From Thiohalomonas denitrificans (GTDB lineage Bacteria > Pseudomonadota > Gammaproteobacteria > Thiohalomonadales > Thiohalomonadaceae): a stretch of DNA of 64,000 bases. Positions 44,957 to 53,728 of the stretch are shown here, piece after piece. A program made the translations under genes and the position numbers. The stretch lies in the NCBI RefSeq assembly GCF_900102855.1, contig NZ_FMWD01000002.1, positions 124,001 to 188,000 of the forward strand. The letters run 5' to 3'. Numbering within the stretch: the first letter of the stretch is position 1; each line of letters begins with the position of its first letter. The notes under the pieces are model-generated. The model saw only the letters and a program-made list of their open reading frames with translations, was not told the DNA's origin and searched no databases.

Positions 44957-46003
44957 TTACTCCTGCCCCAAGCCGCTGGACGGGCGATCTTCGGGCCGCT
45001 CACGTTGTGTGGACCGGTCAGGTCGAAGGGCGCTCTCGAAAGCGCTGAATTCCGCCTGATCGAGTTGGCCATCGTTATTGGCGTCGGCCTGTTCCCAGTT
45101 CTCGGCGAGCCGCTCATGTTCCTCGACTTCCTGCTCGCTCAAATAGCCGTCGTCGTTCTTATCCAGTTCGGAAAAACTTGCCAGCTCTTGAGAGTCCCGG
45201 GTGTCTGATTCCGGCTGTCCCCGGGACTGCTGTTGTGAGGTCCCCTGCCGCGCCTGGACGTGAGCACGGTAACCGGCTTCAAAGGCACTGAATTCGGTCT
45301 CGTCGACCCGGCCGTCGGCATCAATGTCGACTGACAGCCATTTCTCCGACAAGGGCCTGCTCACTCCAGACTCCTGCCTGCTGATAAAGCCGTCGCTATC
45401 CGTGTCCAGCGTTTCGAATGCCGCCAATTCTGCTTCGACCTCGGCCGTCGGCGGCTGAGCCGCCATCGGCTGTTCCTGTTGGGCCTGCTGCTCCTGTTGA
45501 GGCTGCTGTTCCTGTTGAGCCTGCTGTTCCTGTTGGGCGACCTGATCCTGTTGAGTGGCATCTGCCAGTCGCATATCGCCAGAGACTTCGTCGTATGCGT
45601 TTTCATTGAAGGCGGAGGATTCGGCCAAGGCGTCAGCAGAAGCTGAGGTGTTGGTAGCAATCCGATCGCCGGTGCGATGCAGCTGCGAAACTGGAATCGC
45701 TACCTTGGTACTACCGATCCCCAGGAATCCACCAACCGAAAGCACCACACTGAGCTGTTGATCCAAGTCTGTCACGACACTGTCAACGGATCCGAGCTCT
45801 TCACCCGCGGCGTTATAGATGGTCTCGCCTTTCAGCTCGCTGACGGTCATGTTCATGATGTCGCCGGACGTCTGCTCCGACGTCGGCTGCTGCTCGGTAG
45901 CAGGGTCGCTCACGCCCTGCTCCTGCCCGAACACATAGGAAGGTACACCGAGTGATAGCCCCAGAATTGCGCCTACCACGACGGCCAGTTGTTTCCGTTT
46001 CAT
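44957..46003 (-). CDS. Exported PRC-barrel protein with four EF-hand loops and a glutamine-rich linker
   Basis: 348 residues from MKRKQLAVVVGAILGLSLGV, a signal peptide; GGAGG precedes the ATG. Residues 50-120 are a PRC-barrel (SELKGETIYNAAGEELGSVDSVVTDL). Residues 150-180 are a linker of repeated QQEQ units. Four canonical DxDxDG loops follow: DTDSDGFISRQE (200-211), DIDADGRVDETE (226-237), DKNDDGYLSEQE (281-292) and DANNDGQLDQAE (307-318). Loops 1-2 and 3-4 are two copies of one module that ends FSAFE. Calcium binding in the envelope is expected. The link between a PRC-barrel and EF-hands is uncommon. Terminator downstream. Confidence 0.88.
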   Translation of the reverse strand: MKRKQLAVVVGAILGLSLGVPSYVFGQEQGVSDPATEQQPTSEQTSGDIMNMTVSELKGETIYNAAGEELGSVDSVVTDLDQQLSVVLSVGGFLGIGSTKVAIPVSQLHRTGDRIATNTSASADALAESSAFNENAYDEVSGDMRLADATQQDQVAQQEQQAQQEQQPQQEQQAQQEQPMAAQPPTAEVEAELAAFETLDTDSDGFISRQESGVSRPLSEKWLSVDIDADGRVDETEFSAFEAGYRAHVQARQGTSQQQSRGQPESDTRDSQELASFSELDKNDDGYLSEQEVEEHERLAENWEQADANNDGQLDQAEFSAFESALRPDRSTQRERPEDRPSSGLGQE

Positions 46004-46113
46004 CGCAAGCCTCCTTGCACCATCCGATCGGCGCGTACGCTTGTCAATGAGACTAGTAGGCAACAGGACAGCCGCCTATCCGAAAAATTGCGGATAGGCG
46101 CTATCGAGTAACG

Positions 46114-46479
46114 CTATCGACTTCCGGTAAGGAGGCCTTCAGCCACTCTTTTCCCTCGGGAATAGATGGCGATGCCGCCGTCATCCTCGGCCATCAGATC
46201 GAGACAGGCCTTATTGCCTTTCAAGCGGCCACTCAGCCACTCCCGGCAGTACTGGCCTTGGTCATTGACCCACCAGCGGCCCTCTGCTCCGGAACTGTTA
46301 CGCAGGGTGCCGTCCTCTGCAAACTCCAGGGTGTAGGCAGACCCTGTACGAAGATAGGTGCCCTGGAGTATCTGCCCCTCGAGGAGAGAACGTACCTCAC
46401 TTTTATCCCGCAGGTAGTCAGCGCCATGCACAGTGCTCGAACAGCCCAACAGGACCAGCCAGAAAAGTATCGCGCGCAT
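46114..46479 (-). CDS. Small putative lipoprotein, DUF995-like
   Basis: 121 residues from MRAILFWLVLLGCSSTVHGA, with a possible lipobox LLGC. GGAGGGGAGA precedes the ATG. The mature part has LEGQILQGTYLRTGSAYTLEFAEDGTLRNSSGAEGRWWVNDQGQYCREW. This resembles the DUF995 pattern G.Y..G..y..y...dG...G..GRWW..nG.QYC.eW. Function unknown. It overlaps no other gene and lies just after the rubrerythrin gene on the same strand (12 bases), so the two may be co-transcribed. Confidence 0.6.
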   Translation of the reverse strand: MRAILFWLVLLGCSSTVHGADYLRDKSEVRSLLEGQILQGTYLRTGSAYTLEFAEDGTLRNSSGAEGRWWVNDQGQYCREWLSGRLKGNKACLDLMAEDDGGIAIYSRGKRVAEGLLTGSR

Positions 46480-46490
46480 TCTCCCCTCCA

Positions 46491-47069
46491 TCACCAGTTT
46501 TCCGCCAGCAGTTCGAAATGGGCCCGGGGATGATTGCAGGCCGGGCAAACCTCGGGTGCCTCTTCGCTTTCATGAAGATAGCCGCAATTGCGGCAGCGCC
46601 AGGTTACTTTTCCATTTCGCTGGAAGACGCGACCCGCCTCGAGGTTCTCGGCAAGCATCCGGTAGCGACGCTCGTGCTGCCTTTCCGCAACAGAAATCGC
46701 CTCAAAGACAGCGGCAATATCATCGAATCCCTCTTCCCTCGCCACCCGTGCAAAGGCGGGATACATGTCCGCCCACTCATGGTTCTCCCCCTCGGCCGCG
46801 GCATGAAGATTTTCCAGGGTATTACCCATTTTCCCCGCCGGAAAGGAATGGCTAATCTCTACCTCGCCACCCTCCAGAAACTTAAAAAAGCGTTTGGCGT
46901 GCTCCTTTTCCTGATCAGCGGTCTCCTCAAAAATATGACTGATCTGAACCAGTCCCTCCTTGCGGGCCACTGCGGCGAAGTACGTATAGCGGTTGCGGGC
47001 CTGCGATTCACCCGCGAACGCGGTCAACAGGTTTCTCTCGGTCCGGGTTCCTTTGATGGTTCGGGTCAT
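46491..47069 (-). CDS. rbr: Rubrerythrin
   Basis: A non-haem diiron peroxidase that protects against peroxide. 192 residues from MTRTIKGTRTERNLLTAFAG (AGAGGAC precedes). The diiron ligands are in NLLTAFAGESQARNRYTYFA, ETADQEKEHAKRFFKFLEG and IAAVFEAISVAERQHERRY (ExxH pairs). The C-terminal rubredoxin-like domain has CRNCGYLHESEEAPEVCPACNHP, binding one iron through four Cys. A longer frame upstream, starting 51 codons earlier, lacks family likeness. Rubrerythrin fits a microaerophilic or anaerobic lifestyle. Confidence 0.95.
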   Translation of the reverse strand: MTRTIKGTRTERNLLTAFAGESQARNRYTYFAAVARKEGLVQISHIFEETADQEKEHAKRFFKFLEGGEVEISHSFPAGKMGNTLENLHAAAEGENHEWADMYPAFARVAREEGFDDIAAVFEAISVAERQHERRYRMLAENLEAGRVFQRNGKVTWRCRNCGYLHESEEAPEVCPACNHPRAHFELLAENW

Positions 47070-47231
47070 CACATGTCCTCTGTTACGGAAAAGACACGCT
47101 ATTTTCACCCGTGGCCACTCTCCGGGTCTACACTCCTCCGTCGGACAGCGACAGCGCCTGCATGGTGACTCTGCAACCACGGTGTTACCATGAGACAGTC
47201 CCGCCAAATGCATCGTTTTCAATCAGGAATC

Positions 47232-47558
47232 ATGAACAGCGAAACCCATCAACTTGCGGATCTACTGCTGGCTATCGAGGCAGAAATGCACCGTATCGGA
47301 TTGTGGGAGGCGGATCCGCCCTCCGAGGAGGCCTTATCGAGCCTAGCACCGTTCTGCTATGACACCCTGCAATTCCATCAGTGGCTGCAGTGGGTCTTTA
47401 TTCCGAAGACCAAGGCGATCGTCGAAGTTGGTGAAGATTGGCCCTCCCGTTCCGATATCTTTCCGCTCGCCGAGCATGCCTTTCGGGAAATTACTTGCGA
47501 TACGGGAATGCTGCTGCTCCTTATCAAACAGTTCGATAACTTCATCAACCGGAGCTAA
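47232..47558 (+). CDS. yqcC: YqcC family protein
   Basis: 108 residues from MNSETHQLADLLLAIEAEMHRIGLW (AGGAA precedes). YDTLQFHQWLQWVFIPKTKAIVE and FPLAEHAFREITCDTGMLLLLIKQFDNFIN are the YqcC pattern. Its biochemical role is unknown; in E. coli yqcC lies next to truC. Here it sits divergent from rubrerythrin and convergent with a lipoprotein gene, so it is not in that context. Confidence 0.85.
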   Translation: MNSETHQLADLLLAIEAEMHRIGLWEADPPSEEALSSLAPFCYDTLQFHQWLQWVFIPKTKAIVEVGEDWPSRSDIFPLAEHAFREITCDTGMLLLLIKQFDNFINRS

Positions 47559-47577
47559 TGCGGCAGGTCACCCGTTC

Positions 47578-48450
47578 TCAGTACCCGACCAGCTTCTGTC
47601 CCTCCTCCGAAAAATCGCTTTCCATTCCCTGGCCGTCCAGAGCAGTCATGGTGAAGTACCACTGCCCCTCATCCAATTGCTCTATGACGTGGGAGGTGAT
47701 TCCTGCATCGATCTCAACGATCTCCGTGTACTCGCCCGACTGCTGACCATAATGGATGCGGTATCCTGAAAGGTCCGTGAGTGCGCTGCCGTCGGTACGT
47801 GTGGTCGGGGGCGTCCAGCTGATAGCAGCGGTCCCGTTTCCGATGCCATCATCGAGAACCGTGAGATCAAAAGATTCCAGGGACGTTGTCAGTGCGCCGT
47901 CGGTCACGCTAATCGCAATCCCGCTGGTTGTCCCCACATTGTCGTAGCCCGGTGTACCGCTCAAGGTGCCGGTAGCACTGTCGAACTGTGCCCAGGTCGG
48001 ACGGTTCTCGATAACGAAGGAGAGGTCATCCCCGTCAGGATCGGAAGCCGTGGGGGTAAACCGATATTCGCTGTTTTCGGTCACTTCGGTCGATGGTGTG
48101 CCACTGATGGTCGGGGCCCGGTTAACCGGTTCAGCATCGACAGCGTCATCGATTCCGGAATCGGAACTGTCATCGACCTGTTCGGCATCGGTATCGACGT
48201 CGGTACTGTCCGTACTGTCGGCACTGTCCGTACTGTCGGCACTGTCCGTGCCGTCGGTAACATCAATGCTGTCCGTACTGTCGTCGTCCTCAAAACCGGC
48301 CGGAGTGCCAGCACTTCCATCTTCGACAACCGGTTCCTGGAATGCAGGATCGAGTGGTTCCGTGTCGCCAGCACCGCCACAGGCGGACAAAACCACCGCA
48401 CTACTTAAAACCAGGACCAGACCCGACAAACGCAGGGGAAACATTCGCAC
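47578..48450 (-). CDS. Secreted lipoprotein with Ser/Thr/Asp repeats, Ig-like and fibronectin type III domains
   Basis: 290 residues: a lipobox VLSACGG at residue 24, then an acidic, low-complexity linker (residues 55-105) with a TDSADS repeat. An Ig/cadherin-like domain follows (NRAPTISGTPSTEVTENSEYRFTPTASDPDGDDLSFVIENRPTWAQFD, the putative Ig form with NxAP and DPDGD). The C-terminal fibronectin type III-like domain is PPTTRTDGSALTDLSGYRIHYGQQSGEYT. Such proteins are surface-anchored and may bind other surfaces. The linker DNA (48205-48249) has an 18-base repeat that could vary in copy number. It is followed by no clear terminator. Function unknown. Confidence 0.8.
   Translation of the reverse strand: MRMFPLRLSGLVLVLSSAVVLSACGGAGDTEPLDPAFQEPVVEDGSAGTPAGFEDDDSTDSIDVTDGTDSADSTDSADSTDSTDVDTDAEQVDDSSDSGIDDAVDAEPVNRAPTISGTPSTEVTENSEYRFTPTASDPDGDDLSFVIENRPTWAQFDSATGTLSGTPGYDNVGTTSGIAISVTDGALTTSLESFDLTVLDDGIGNGTAAISWTPPTTRTDGSALTDLSGYRIHYGQQSGEYTEIVEIDAGITSHVIEQLDEGQWYFTMTALDGQGMESDFSEEGQKLVGY
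48205..48249 (-). repeat. In-gene 18-base tandem repeat
   Basis: ACTGTCCGTACTGTCGGC occurs twice in full (48205-48222 and 48223-48240), then its first 9 bases again (48241-48249). It lies in the lipoprotein linker and encodes the six-residue unit TDSADS. A change in copy number keeps the frame. Confidence 0.8.
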
Positions 48451-48717
48451 ACCTCCAGAAATCGCCCTCCCTGGAGAAATGATTGCGGCACCGCCCTTTG
48501 CCGTCTGAATGAGGCGTGCAGAATAAAAGTGCCGGGAATGTTTCGATGTGCGGTCAGTCGCATTGAGTTAGGAGTTCTTCTGATTTGCGATAGGGTTGGC
48601 GACCCTGATGGAACCCGTTCACAGGGCGAACGTGGTTGATGTCAGGATTGGGTGACAGCAGGACATCAACCCAAACTGCCGGTTTTAGTACCGCAAACGA
48701 AAGAACATGACTCCGAA

Positions 48718-49872
48718 TTACACGCCCCTTGCATCAGAGCGAGTGGGGCGGATTGCCCTTCCGAATTCCCGTGCCGCGGTCAGCTTTTTTCGTCCATACC
48801 AGCGGAGTTGAAATAACGGTGGGACTCCGCGCCGCGGGGTACCGAGCGTCACCATACCTGCCCGGCGGGTGCGGCTGGTCCAGCCTTTCATGTATGGCAT
48901 CGCCGGTCCGGTAAAGTCGTAGGTCGATATGGCCGGATCATCGATGCAGAACTGAATGGTGTGCCGCATCATCAGGGCACCAGGACCATAAGACCTGAAC
49001 TGCTCGTCATAGCCCAGCTTCAGGCTGTAATAGGTTCCCCCGAATACCGCCCCCAGTTGTGCAGCGATTGCCTTGTCGCCCAGGCGCAAGAAATGCAGCA
49101 TCAACAGATCCTGTTCGGCGGCGTCGCCGGTAAACGCACGCCAGAATCCCTGCGTGTGAGGATCAAGAACAATCGCTGTCCCCGCCCGACCCTTCCAACC
49201 GGAGGCCTCGACGGTAAAAAGTTCACCGAGAGCGCTTCGTAGAGACTCGGCATCGCGGGGAGCGATGTTTTCGAAGGAAACAGGCCCAAGTTGCTGGAGC
49301 TTCCGCGCCTTCCTGCCGAGCTCTTGCCGAAACTTCCCGGCCAATCGTTGCTCGATGAGACGCGGGTCCGTTGTTTCAAGAAAAGGAATCTCTCGGGAGG
49401 GCTCGTATCGAAAGGGGATTCCGCGGGATTGGCACTCTATCTTCAAGGGCTCAAGGACACCGGAGTCCTCTCGCATTGCACTATGCAGGTATCGGAACCA
49501 GCTGCGCCTTTCGCGCGTGAAGTAATCACAAGCCATCCGGACGAATGTTTCCCGGTAATCGGGATGACAGATCCAGTCGGCATCGTACTCTCCGACGGCA
49601 TGCACGGTGCGCCACGTCGAGAAAAAAGGAAAGGAGCGACTGGACTGGATCACCCACGGAATGATTCCGATTATTTGATCTGCATCCTTACCGACCAACA
49701 GGCGAAGATTCGTCGCTTCGCGATAACGAAACTGCCAATAATTCAAAACCCACATCGGGGTTTGAAACAAGCGAATCGTTCCATGCTCCCGCACCAACCT
49801 TTCCCACCCGGAAATCAGCCATTGAGGTGGATGTGACCCGGCAGTCAGTTCGGTGACGATGTACTTCTGCAT
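48718..49872 (-). CDS. CelD/BioF2-like acetyltransferase (GNAT fold)
   Basis: 384 residues of the CelD/BioF2-type GNAT family, often linked to polysaccharide modification. The N-terminal half has TPMWVLNYWQFRYR and IIGIIPWVIQS. The C-terminal half shows AGKFRQELGRKARKLQQLGPVSFE, LHFLRLGDKAIAAQLGAVFGGTYYSLKLGYDEQFRSYGPGALMM and TYDFTGPAMPYMKGW. The last two are the acyl-CoA binding and family-specific motifs. The acceptor is unknown. It faces the lpxD gene on the same strand, 158 bases away, so a role in surface glycolipid acylation is a fair guess. No obvious operon partner. Confidence 0.78.
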   Translation of the reverse strand: MQKYIVTELTAGSHPPQWLISGWERLVREHGTIRLFQTPMWVLNYWQFRYREATNLRLLVGKDADQIIGIIPWVIQSSRSFPFFSTWRTVHAVGEYDADWICHPDYRETFVRMACDYFTRERRSWFRYLHSAMREDSGVLEPLKIECQSRGIPFRYEPSREIPFLETTDPRLIEQRLAGKFRQELGRKARKLQQLGPVSFENIAPRDAESLRSALGELFTVEASGWKGRAGTAIVLDPHTQGFWRAFTGDAAEQDLLMLHFLRLGDKAIAAQLGAVFGGTYYSLKLGYDEQFRSYGPGALMMRHTIQFCIDDPAISTYDFTGPAMPYMKGWTSRTRRAGMVTLGTPRRGVPPLFQLRWYGRKKLTAAREFGRAIRPTRSDARGV

Positions 49873-50030
49873 TAATACACATCCCTGTTTGCGCCCCCGC
49901 AGTTTGGCAAGGGCAGCGCCGGCAAAAGTCTAGGCACGAACCCTTCCGCCGCACCATTCGTATTTCTACGAGCACGAACAGGCATCCCCAAACCGCCCGG
50001 CACTCATTCCCGACCTTATGCCGAGCGCTG

Positions 50031-51008
50031 TTATTTCTTTCTTGCCTGCTTATACGCCAGCGCCACAGAGCGTCGCCACAGCTCGGCGGGCTGCGCCGGG
50101 CTGCCGGCCCAGACTCCCTTCTCATTGATGCTCTTGGTAACCATCGACTGTCCAAGGACGATGACTCCATCCGCAATCTCAATGTGGTGAACCAAGCCGA
50201 CCTGACCGGCCAGTGTGACGTGATTGCCCAGTTTCGTACTGCCGGCAATGGCAACGTGCGAAACCAGCAGGCAGTGCTCCCCCACTTGCACGTTATGAGC
50301 CACGTGGACGAAATTGTCGATTTTTGTGCCCCGCCCGATACGGGTCGGCAGGAACCGACCGCGGTCGACGGCGCCATTGGCTCCAATCTCGACGTCATCT
50401 TCGATGATCACGCCGCCTATCTGGGGAATTTTCTTGTGTTCGCCATCTCGAAGTAAATAGCCGTAGCCGTCTCCGCCGATAACCACTCCCGGTTGCAGAA
50501 TCACCCGGTCGCCGATGCTGCAGTGCTCGCGGATCGTGACATTCGGGTTGATCAGGCAGTCTTCGCCAAGGGAAACGTGGTCCATAATGACGGTTCCTGC
50601 GAGGATCTCCGTATGGTCGCCTACTCGCACATGGCGACCGATAACGACCCCCGGGCCAATGCGTATTTTTCTGCCCAAATCGACGTGATCGCCAATAACG
50701 GCGCTGGGATGAATCCATTCGTCCTGCTGCATGGGCGCCGGCCTGAACCACTCCGCAATCTGCGCGATGGCATACTCCGGGTCGTCACTGTAGAGATTGG
50801 CTTTGCCCTCCACTTTCAGTTCCGGTCTGGTGATGAAGGCATCAATCCGCGATTGCGCCGCCTGTTCCAGGAGCTTTGGGGATCCGACAAAGGAGAGGCG
50901 CCCGGACAGATCATCCGTCAATCCACAAAGCCCCTCGATCATCAGGGCGGGATCGCCCTCGATCTTCAGACCGAAGTGTTCACCAATCTCGGCTAACGTG
51001 TAACTCAT
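50031..51008 (-). CDS. lpxD: UDP-3-O-acylglucosamine N-acyltransferase family protein (LpxD)
   Basis: Adds an N-linked 3-hydroxyacyl chain in lipid A synthesis. 325 residues from MSYTLAEIGEHFGLKI (GGGGAATTGG precedes). The N-terminal domain is LpxD-like (FITRPELKVEGKANLYSDDPEYA). The left-handed beta-helix follows with hexapeptides such as IHPSAVIGDHVDLGRKI and IGPGVVIGRHVRVG. Catalytic His lies in NFVHVAHNVQVGEHC, and GVWAGSPAQPAELWRRSV is the C terminus. It is not in the usual bamA-skp-lpxD-fabZ-lpxA operon. A second copy elsewhere is likely and this one may have a special role. Confidence 0.88.
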   Translation of the reverse strand: MSYTLAEIGEHFGLKIEGDPALMIEGLCGLTDDLSGRLSFVGSPKLLEQAAQSRIDAFITRPELKVEGKANLYSDDPEYAIAQIAEWFRPAPMQQDEWIHPSAVIGDHVDLGRKIRIGPGVVIGRHVRVGDHTEILAGTVIMDHVSLGEDCLINPNVTIREHCSIGDRVILQPGVVIGGDGYGYLLRDGEHKKIPQIGGVIIEDDVEIGANGAVDRGRFLPTRIGRGTKIDNFVHVAHNVQVGEHCLLVSHVAIAGSTKLGNHVTLAGQVGLVHHIEIADGVIVLGQSMVTKSINEKGVWAGSPAQPAELWRRSVALAYKQARKK

Positions 51009-51099
51009 CCAATTCCCCTTCCTGCCTTGTCGGCCCTGCACTTGGCACCCGAAAGAACCGGGTTACACCCCGGGATGGCGAATACCGGACTCGACGTAG

Positions 51100-51660
51100 T
51101 TAGCGGTCCGTAAAATCCGGGATTTCAACCTCATCTTCGGAGAAACGACCCTCGTCGGCACGGGTGTGACAGGCATCACAGTGGCTCAGGAAGCGCACCT
51201 GCGGATTACCCCGAACCGCCTCCCTCGGAAGGCCGGCATGTTTCTCAACGAAATACGGAATCATGGTAATCCGAAGCGGCGTCACCTCTTCACCGAGCGA
51301 GCGCAGCAGTTCGTAGGGCAATGGATGAGGCCCCCGGCCGGCAGCGTTGTTCAAAAGATAACGGCGAGCGTTACTTAGCTCGCGCCTTGATAGCTCGACC
51401 TTCTCACCAAAGTGGTCATTCAGGCCGGTCAATATCCGCTCCCAGGATTGCGGGGGAAGCAACCCCGCCGGATAGGCAAAGTGACATGTTCCGCATGCAT
51501 CCCTGTAATCCGGAGACGCAGGCGGTACAAAATCGGCGGCCTTCTGAACACCCGGCAACTCCCGGGTCCCGTTCGGCAGCTGCTCTTTCTCCGCCATCGC
51601 CGCTGCCGTCATCGTCAGTGATGCAACACAGGCCCACAGGGCCGCTCTCTTCCAGTTCAT
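51100..51660 (-). CDS. Dihaem cytochrome c
   Basis: An exported c-type cytochrome of 186 residues, signal peptide MNWKRAALWACVASLTMTAAAMA. Two haem motifs are separated by about 100 residues: CGTCH (56-60) and CDACH (161-165). DYRDACGTCHFAYPAGLLPPQSWERILTGLNDHFGEKVELS is the pattern of the dihaem cytochrome (DHC) family. A longer upstream frame was rejected because the signal peptide begins at 51660. It could be an electron donor to the nearby nitrite reductase; that link is by position only. Confidence 0.88.
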   Translation of the reverse strand: MNWKRAALWACVASLTMTAAAMAEKEQLPNGTRELPGVQKAADFVPPASPDYRDACGTCHFAYPAGLLPPQSWERILTGLNDHFGEKVELSRRELSNARRYLLNNAAGRGPHPLPYELLRSLGEEVTPLRITMIPYFVEKHAGLPREAVRGNPQVRFLSHCDACHTRADEGRFSEDEVEIPDFTDR

Positions 51661-51850
51661 GGTTTTGTTCTCTTTCTGAAGCCTTGGATGCCTTATTCTA
51701 ACGCGGGTTTCTGAACCAGAGCTGAATGCTTCCTTAAGGAAATCCGCACCAATAAGCACTTGCCGGCTATACTCCGGTTGACCTTTTCCTAACATGCTCT
51801 AGAGTGTTTCGGGATTCTGAAAAAGAGTCAAAATCGCAAGAGGGAATAAC

Positions 51851-52783
51851 ATGGATAGAGGTATTTTCTGGGGCGTTATCATTTCGCTCACTGTTACTGT
51901 GAACATGGCACGAGCAGATGATACCGTGAATTGGGTCGGTTGCGGTATATCGAAACTCGGCTATATGCAGGCGCTCGCAGATGCGTTCGAGAACGAAACC
52001 GGTGCCCAATTTGACCTCGCAGGTGGCGGTGCAACCCTCGGCCTGCGCTCCATCAGCTCCGGAAAAGCCCAGTTAGGAGGAAGTTGCCGGTTACCGCTGC
52101 TGAACGCAAGCGGCGATGGTGCGATCTCCTCGGAAGAGAAGCTCAAGTTGATCCCGATCGGGTGGGATGCGCTAGTCGTCACCGTACATCCGGAGAATCA
52201 GTCGGTCTCCGATATCACTCGTGAACAACTGAAGGACGTTCTGACCGGGAAGATCACCACCTGGGGAGAGCTGGGAGGTAGCCCGGATCGGCCCATCAAC
52301 CTCTACGTGCGTAAAGGCAAGATATCCGGTGTCGGCCTTACCCTTCGCCAGCAGCTTTTCGATAATCCGGATCAGCCGTTCGCCCAACGGGCAACTGTAC
52401 TGCAATCCTCTGGAAAGATTGAAAAGGCGGTCGAGGGCGATCCGGACGGTTTCGCCGTCAGCGGGATTAGCAGTAGCCGACAACGAGCCCTGAAGATGCT
52501 CGATCTCGAGGGCGTCGACCCCTCTCTCATCACTTTCAAAAGAGGCAAATATCCCCTGTACCGCATCCTGTTTCTGGTTGCTCCACAGGACTATGAGTCC
52601 GACCCCCTGCTTAGCAGGTTTGTCGATTTTACCTTCTCTGTTGAGGGCCAGCGCACTATTCAGAATGCAGGCACTCTGCCCTTCCATCGTGGCGCCCTGC
52701 TTTTAATGAAGGCCAGCCGCAATTACGTCAGCTCCCTGGAAGTAATGAGCAACAGCGGCATCTATACTATCGGCGGGCATTGA
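51851..52783 (+). CDS. PstS-like periplasmic substrate-binding protein
   Basis: 310 residues with signal peptide MDRGIFWGVIISLTVTVNMARA. The type 2 periplasmic binding fold shows VNWVGCGISKLGYMQALADAFENETGAQFDLAGGGATLGLRSI, resembling PstS, where Ser/Thr residues in the first loop bind phosphate. LKDVLTGKITTWGELGGSPDRPINLYVRK follows, then IEKAVEGDPDGFAVSGISSSRQ. No pstC, pstA or pstB is near, so it may work alone as a binding protein or sensor for another anion. AGAGGGAATAAC precedes the ATG. Divergent from the dihaem cytochrome gene. Confidence 0.8.
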   Translation: MDRGIFWGVIISLTVTVNMARADDTVNWVGCGISKLGYMQALADAFENETGAQFDLAGGGATLGLRSISSGKAQLGGSCRLPLLNASGDGAISSEEKLKLIPIGWDALVVTVHPENQSVSDITREQLKDVLTGKITTWGELGGSPDRPINLYVRKGKISGVGLTLRQQLFDNPDQPFAQRATVLQSSGKIEKAVEGDPDGFAVSGISSSRQRALKMLDLEGVDPSLITFKRGKYPLYRILFLVAPQDYESDPLLSRFVDFTFSVEGQRTIQNAGTLPFHRGALLLMKASRNYVSSLEVMSNSGIYTIGGH

Positions 52784-52828
52784 GGGGACATTTTGCGACG
52801 AAACAGCTAATCAGCCGCAACCACTCGC

Positions 52829-53125
52829 CTAAAGAGCAGACCAACGGGCGATGTCGTCACCGAAAAAGGCGGTTATCACCAAAGCCAGCGGCGACAGGGC
52901 AACGAAGATACGAACCAGGTGCCGGATGAACGGATGTGCCACACCAGATTCAATGAAGCATCCGGCAACAATGATTCCCTTGGCCCACATGACGGCAGCC
53001 ATCAACAGCGGCAGCCAGGGTGCCGCGCCAAACCATTCGCCTAGCCCCAGACTGAGCAGTGTCAACGCAACCAGCGCCAGCCAGGCCATGGTCAGAAAAG
53101 CAAAACTGAGCGGTTTTTCTCTCAT
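52829..53125 (-). CDS. norF: NorF-like small membrane protein (cytochrome oxidase subunit IV-like)
   Basis: 98 residues with three membrane helices: MREKPLSFAFLTMAWLALVALTLLSLGLGEW, WLPLLMAAVMWAKGIIVAGCFI, and HLVRIFVALSPLALVITAFFG. The pattern (KxxxVxxxFIES/M in the middle) is the cytochrome c oxidase subunit IV/NorF type. It starts one base after the stop of the NorE-like gene on the same strand, so the two are one unit. NorE/NorF support nitric oxide reductase function in denitrifiers, but norB and norC are absent here. Confidence 0.8.
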   Translation of the reverse strand: MREKPLSFAFLTMAWLALVALTLLSLGLGEWFGAAPWLPLLMAAVMWAKGIIVAGCFIESGVAHPFIRHLVRIFVALSPLALVITAFFGDDIARWSAL

Positions 53126-53728
53126 TTATGCCAGGACGTAAAACAGAGGGAAAATAACCAGCCAGATGATGTCGGTCGCGTGCCAGTAACTGGCCAGCGC
53201 CTCCATCCCCGAATGCTCCTCGGCCGAATAACCGCCAAATACGAGGCGCACCAACACAAACAGCATCCCCAGAATGCCCCACGAGGCGTGCACCAGGTGA
53301 TTGAGCGTCAGATAGTAGTAAGTGGTGAAGAAAATGCCCGAATCACCCTCTATCCCGTTACCGAGATTCCAGCTAACCTCCAGATATTTCACCAGCGGAT
53401 AGAGCAAGGCGACCAATAAACCGGCAACCAGCCACCTTACCGCGCTACGACTGCGGCCGAGGCCAATCGACTTCACGGAACAGGCAATGAAATAGCTGCT
53501 GGTAACCATGAGAAGTGTGATCACAGTGCCAGCAGCACTGGACAGTCGGCCGGGTCCTTCGTGGAAGGCCTCGGGATGATGGGCACGGGCGATAAAATAG
53601 ATCGTGAACATCATCGCGAACTCGACAAACACACAGGTAATGCCAACCCAGATGCCCCTGTTTCCGGGTATTCGTCCCTCTCGCGGGAGGGCCGCCGTCG
53701 GGGCGGGGTCGAGTGCGGCTTCAACCAT
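53126..53728 (-). CDS. norE: NorE-like protein (cytochrome c oxidase subunit III family)
   Basis: 200 residues with five membrane segments. PGNRGIWVGITCVFVEFAMMFTIYFI is the conserved start (GxRGIW and EF). HPEAFHEGPGRLSSAAGTVITLLMVTSSYFIA, and TYYYLTLNHLVHASWGILGMLFVL, with ASYWHATDIIWLVIFPLFYV at the end are subunit III/NorE motifs. It is 200 residues, shorter than a bona fide oxidase subunit III (about 260), fitting NorE. It is adjacent to norF and in the same region as NirS, supporting a denitrification role. Confidence 0.82.
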   Translation of the reverse strand: MVEAALDPAPTAALPREGRIPGNRGIWVGITCVFVEFAMMFTIYFIARAHHPEAFHEGPGRLSSAAGTVITLLMVTSSYFIACSVKSIGLGRSRSAVRWLVAGLLVALLYPLVKYLEVSWNLGNGIEGDSGIFFTTYYYLTLNHLVHASWGILGMLFVLVRLVFGGYSAEEHSGMEALASYWHATDIIWLVIFPLFYVLA

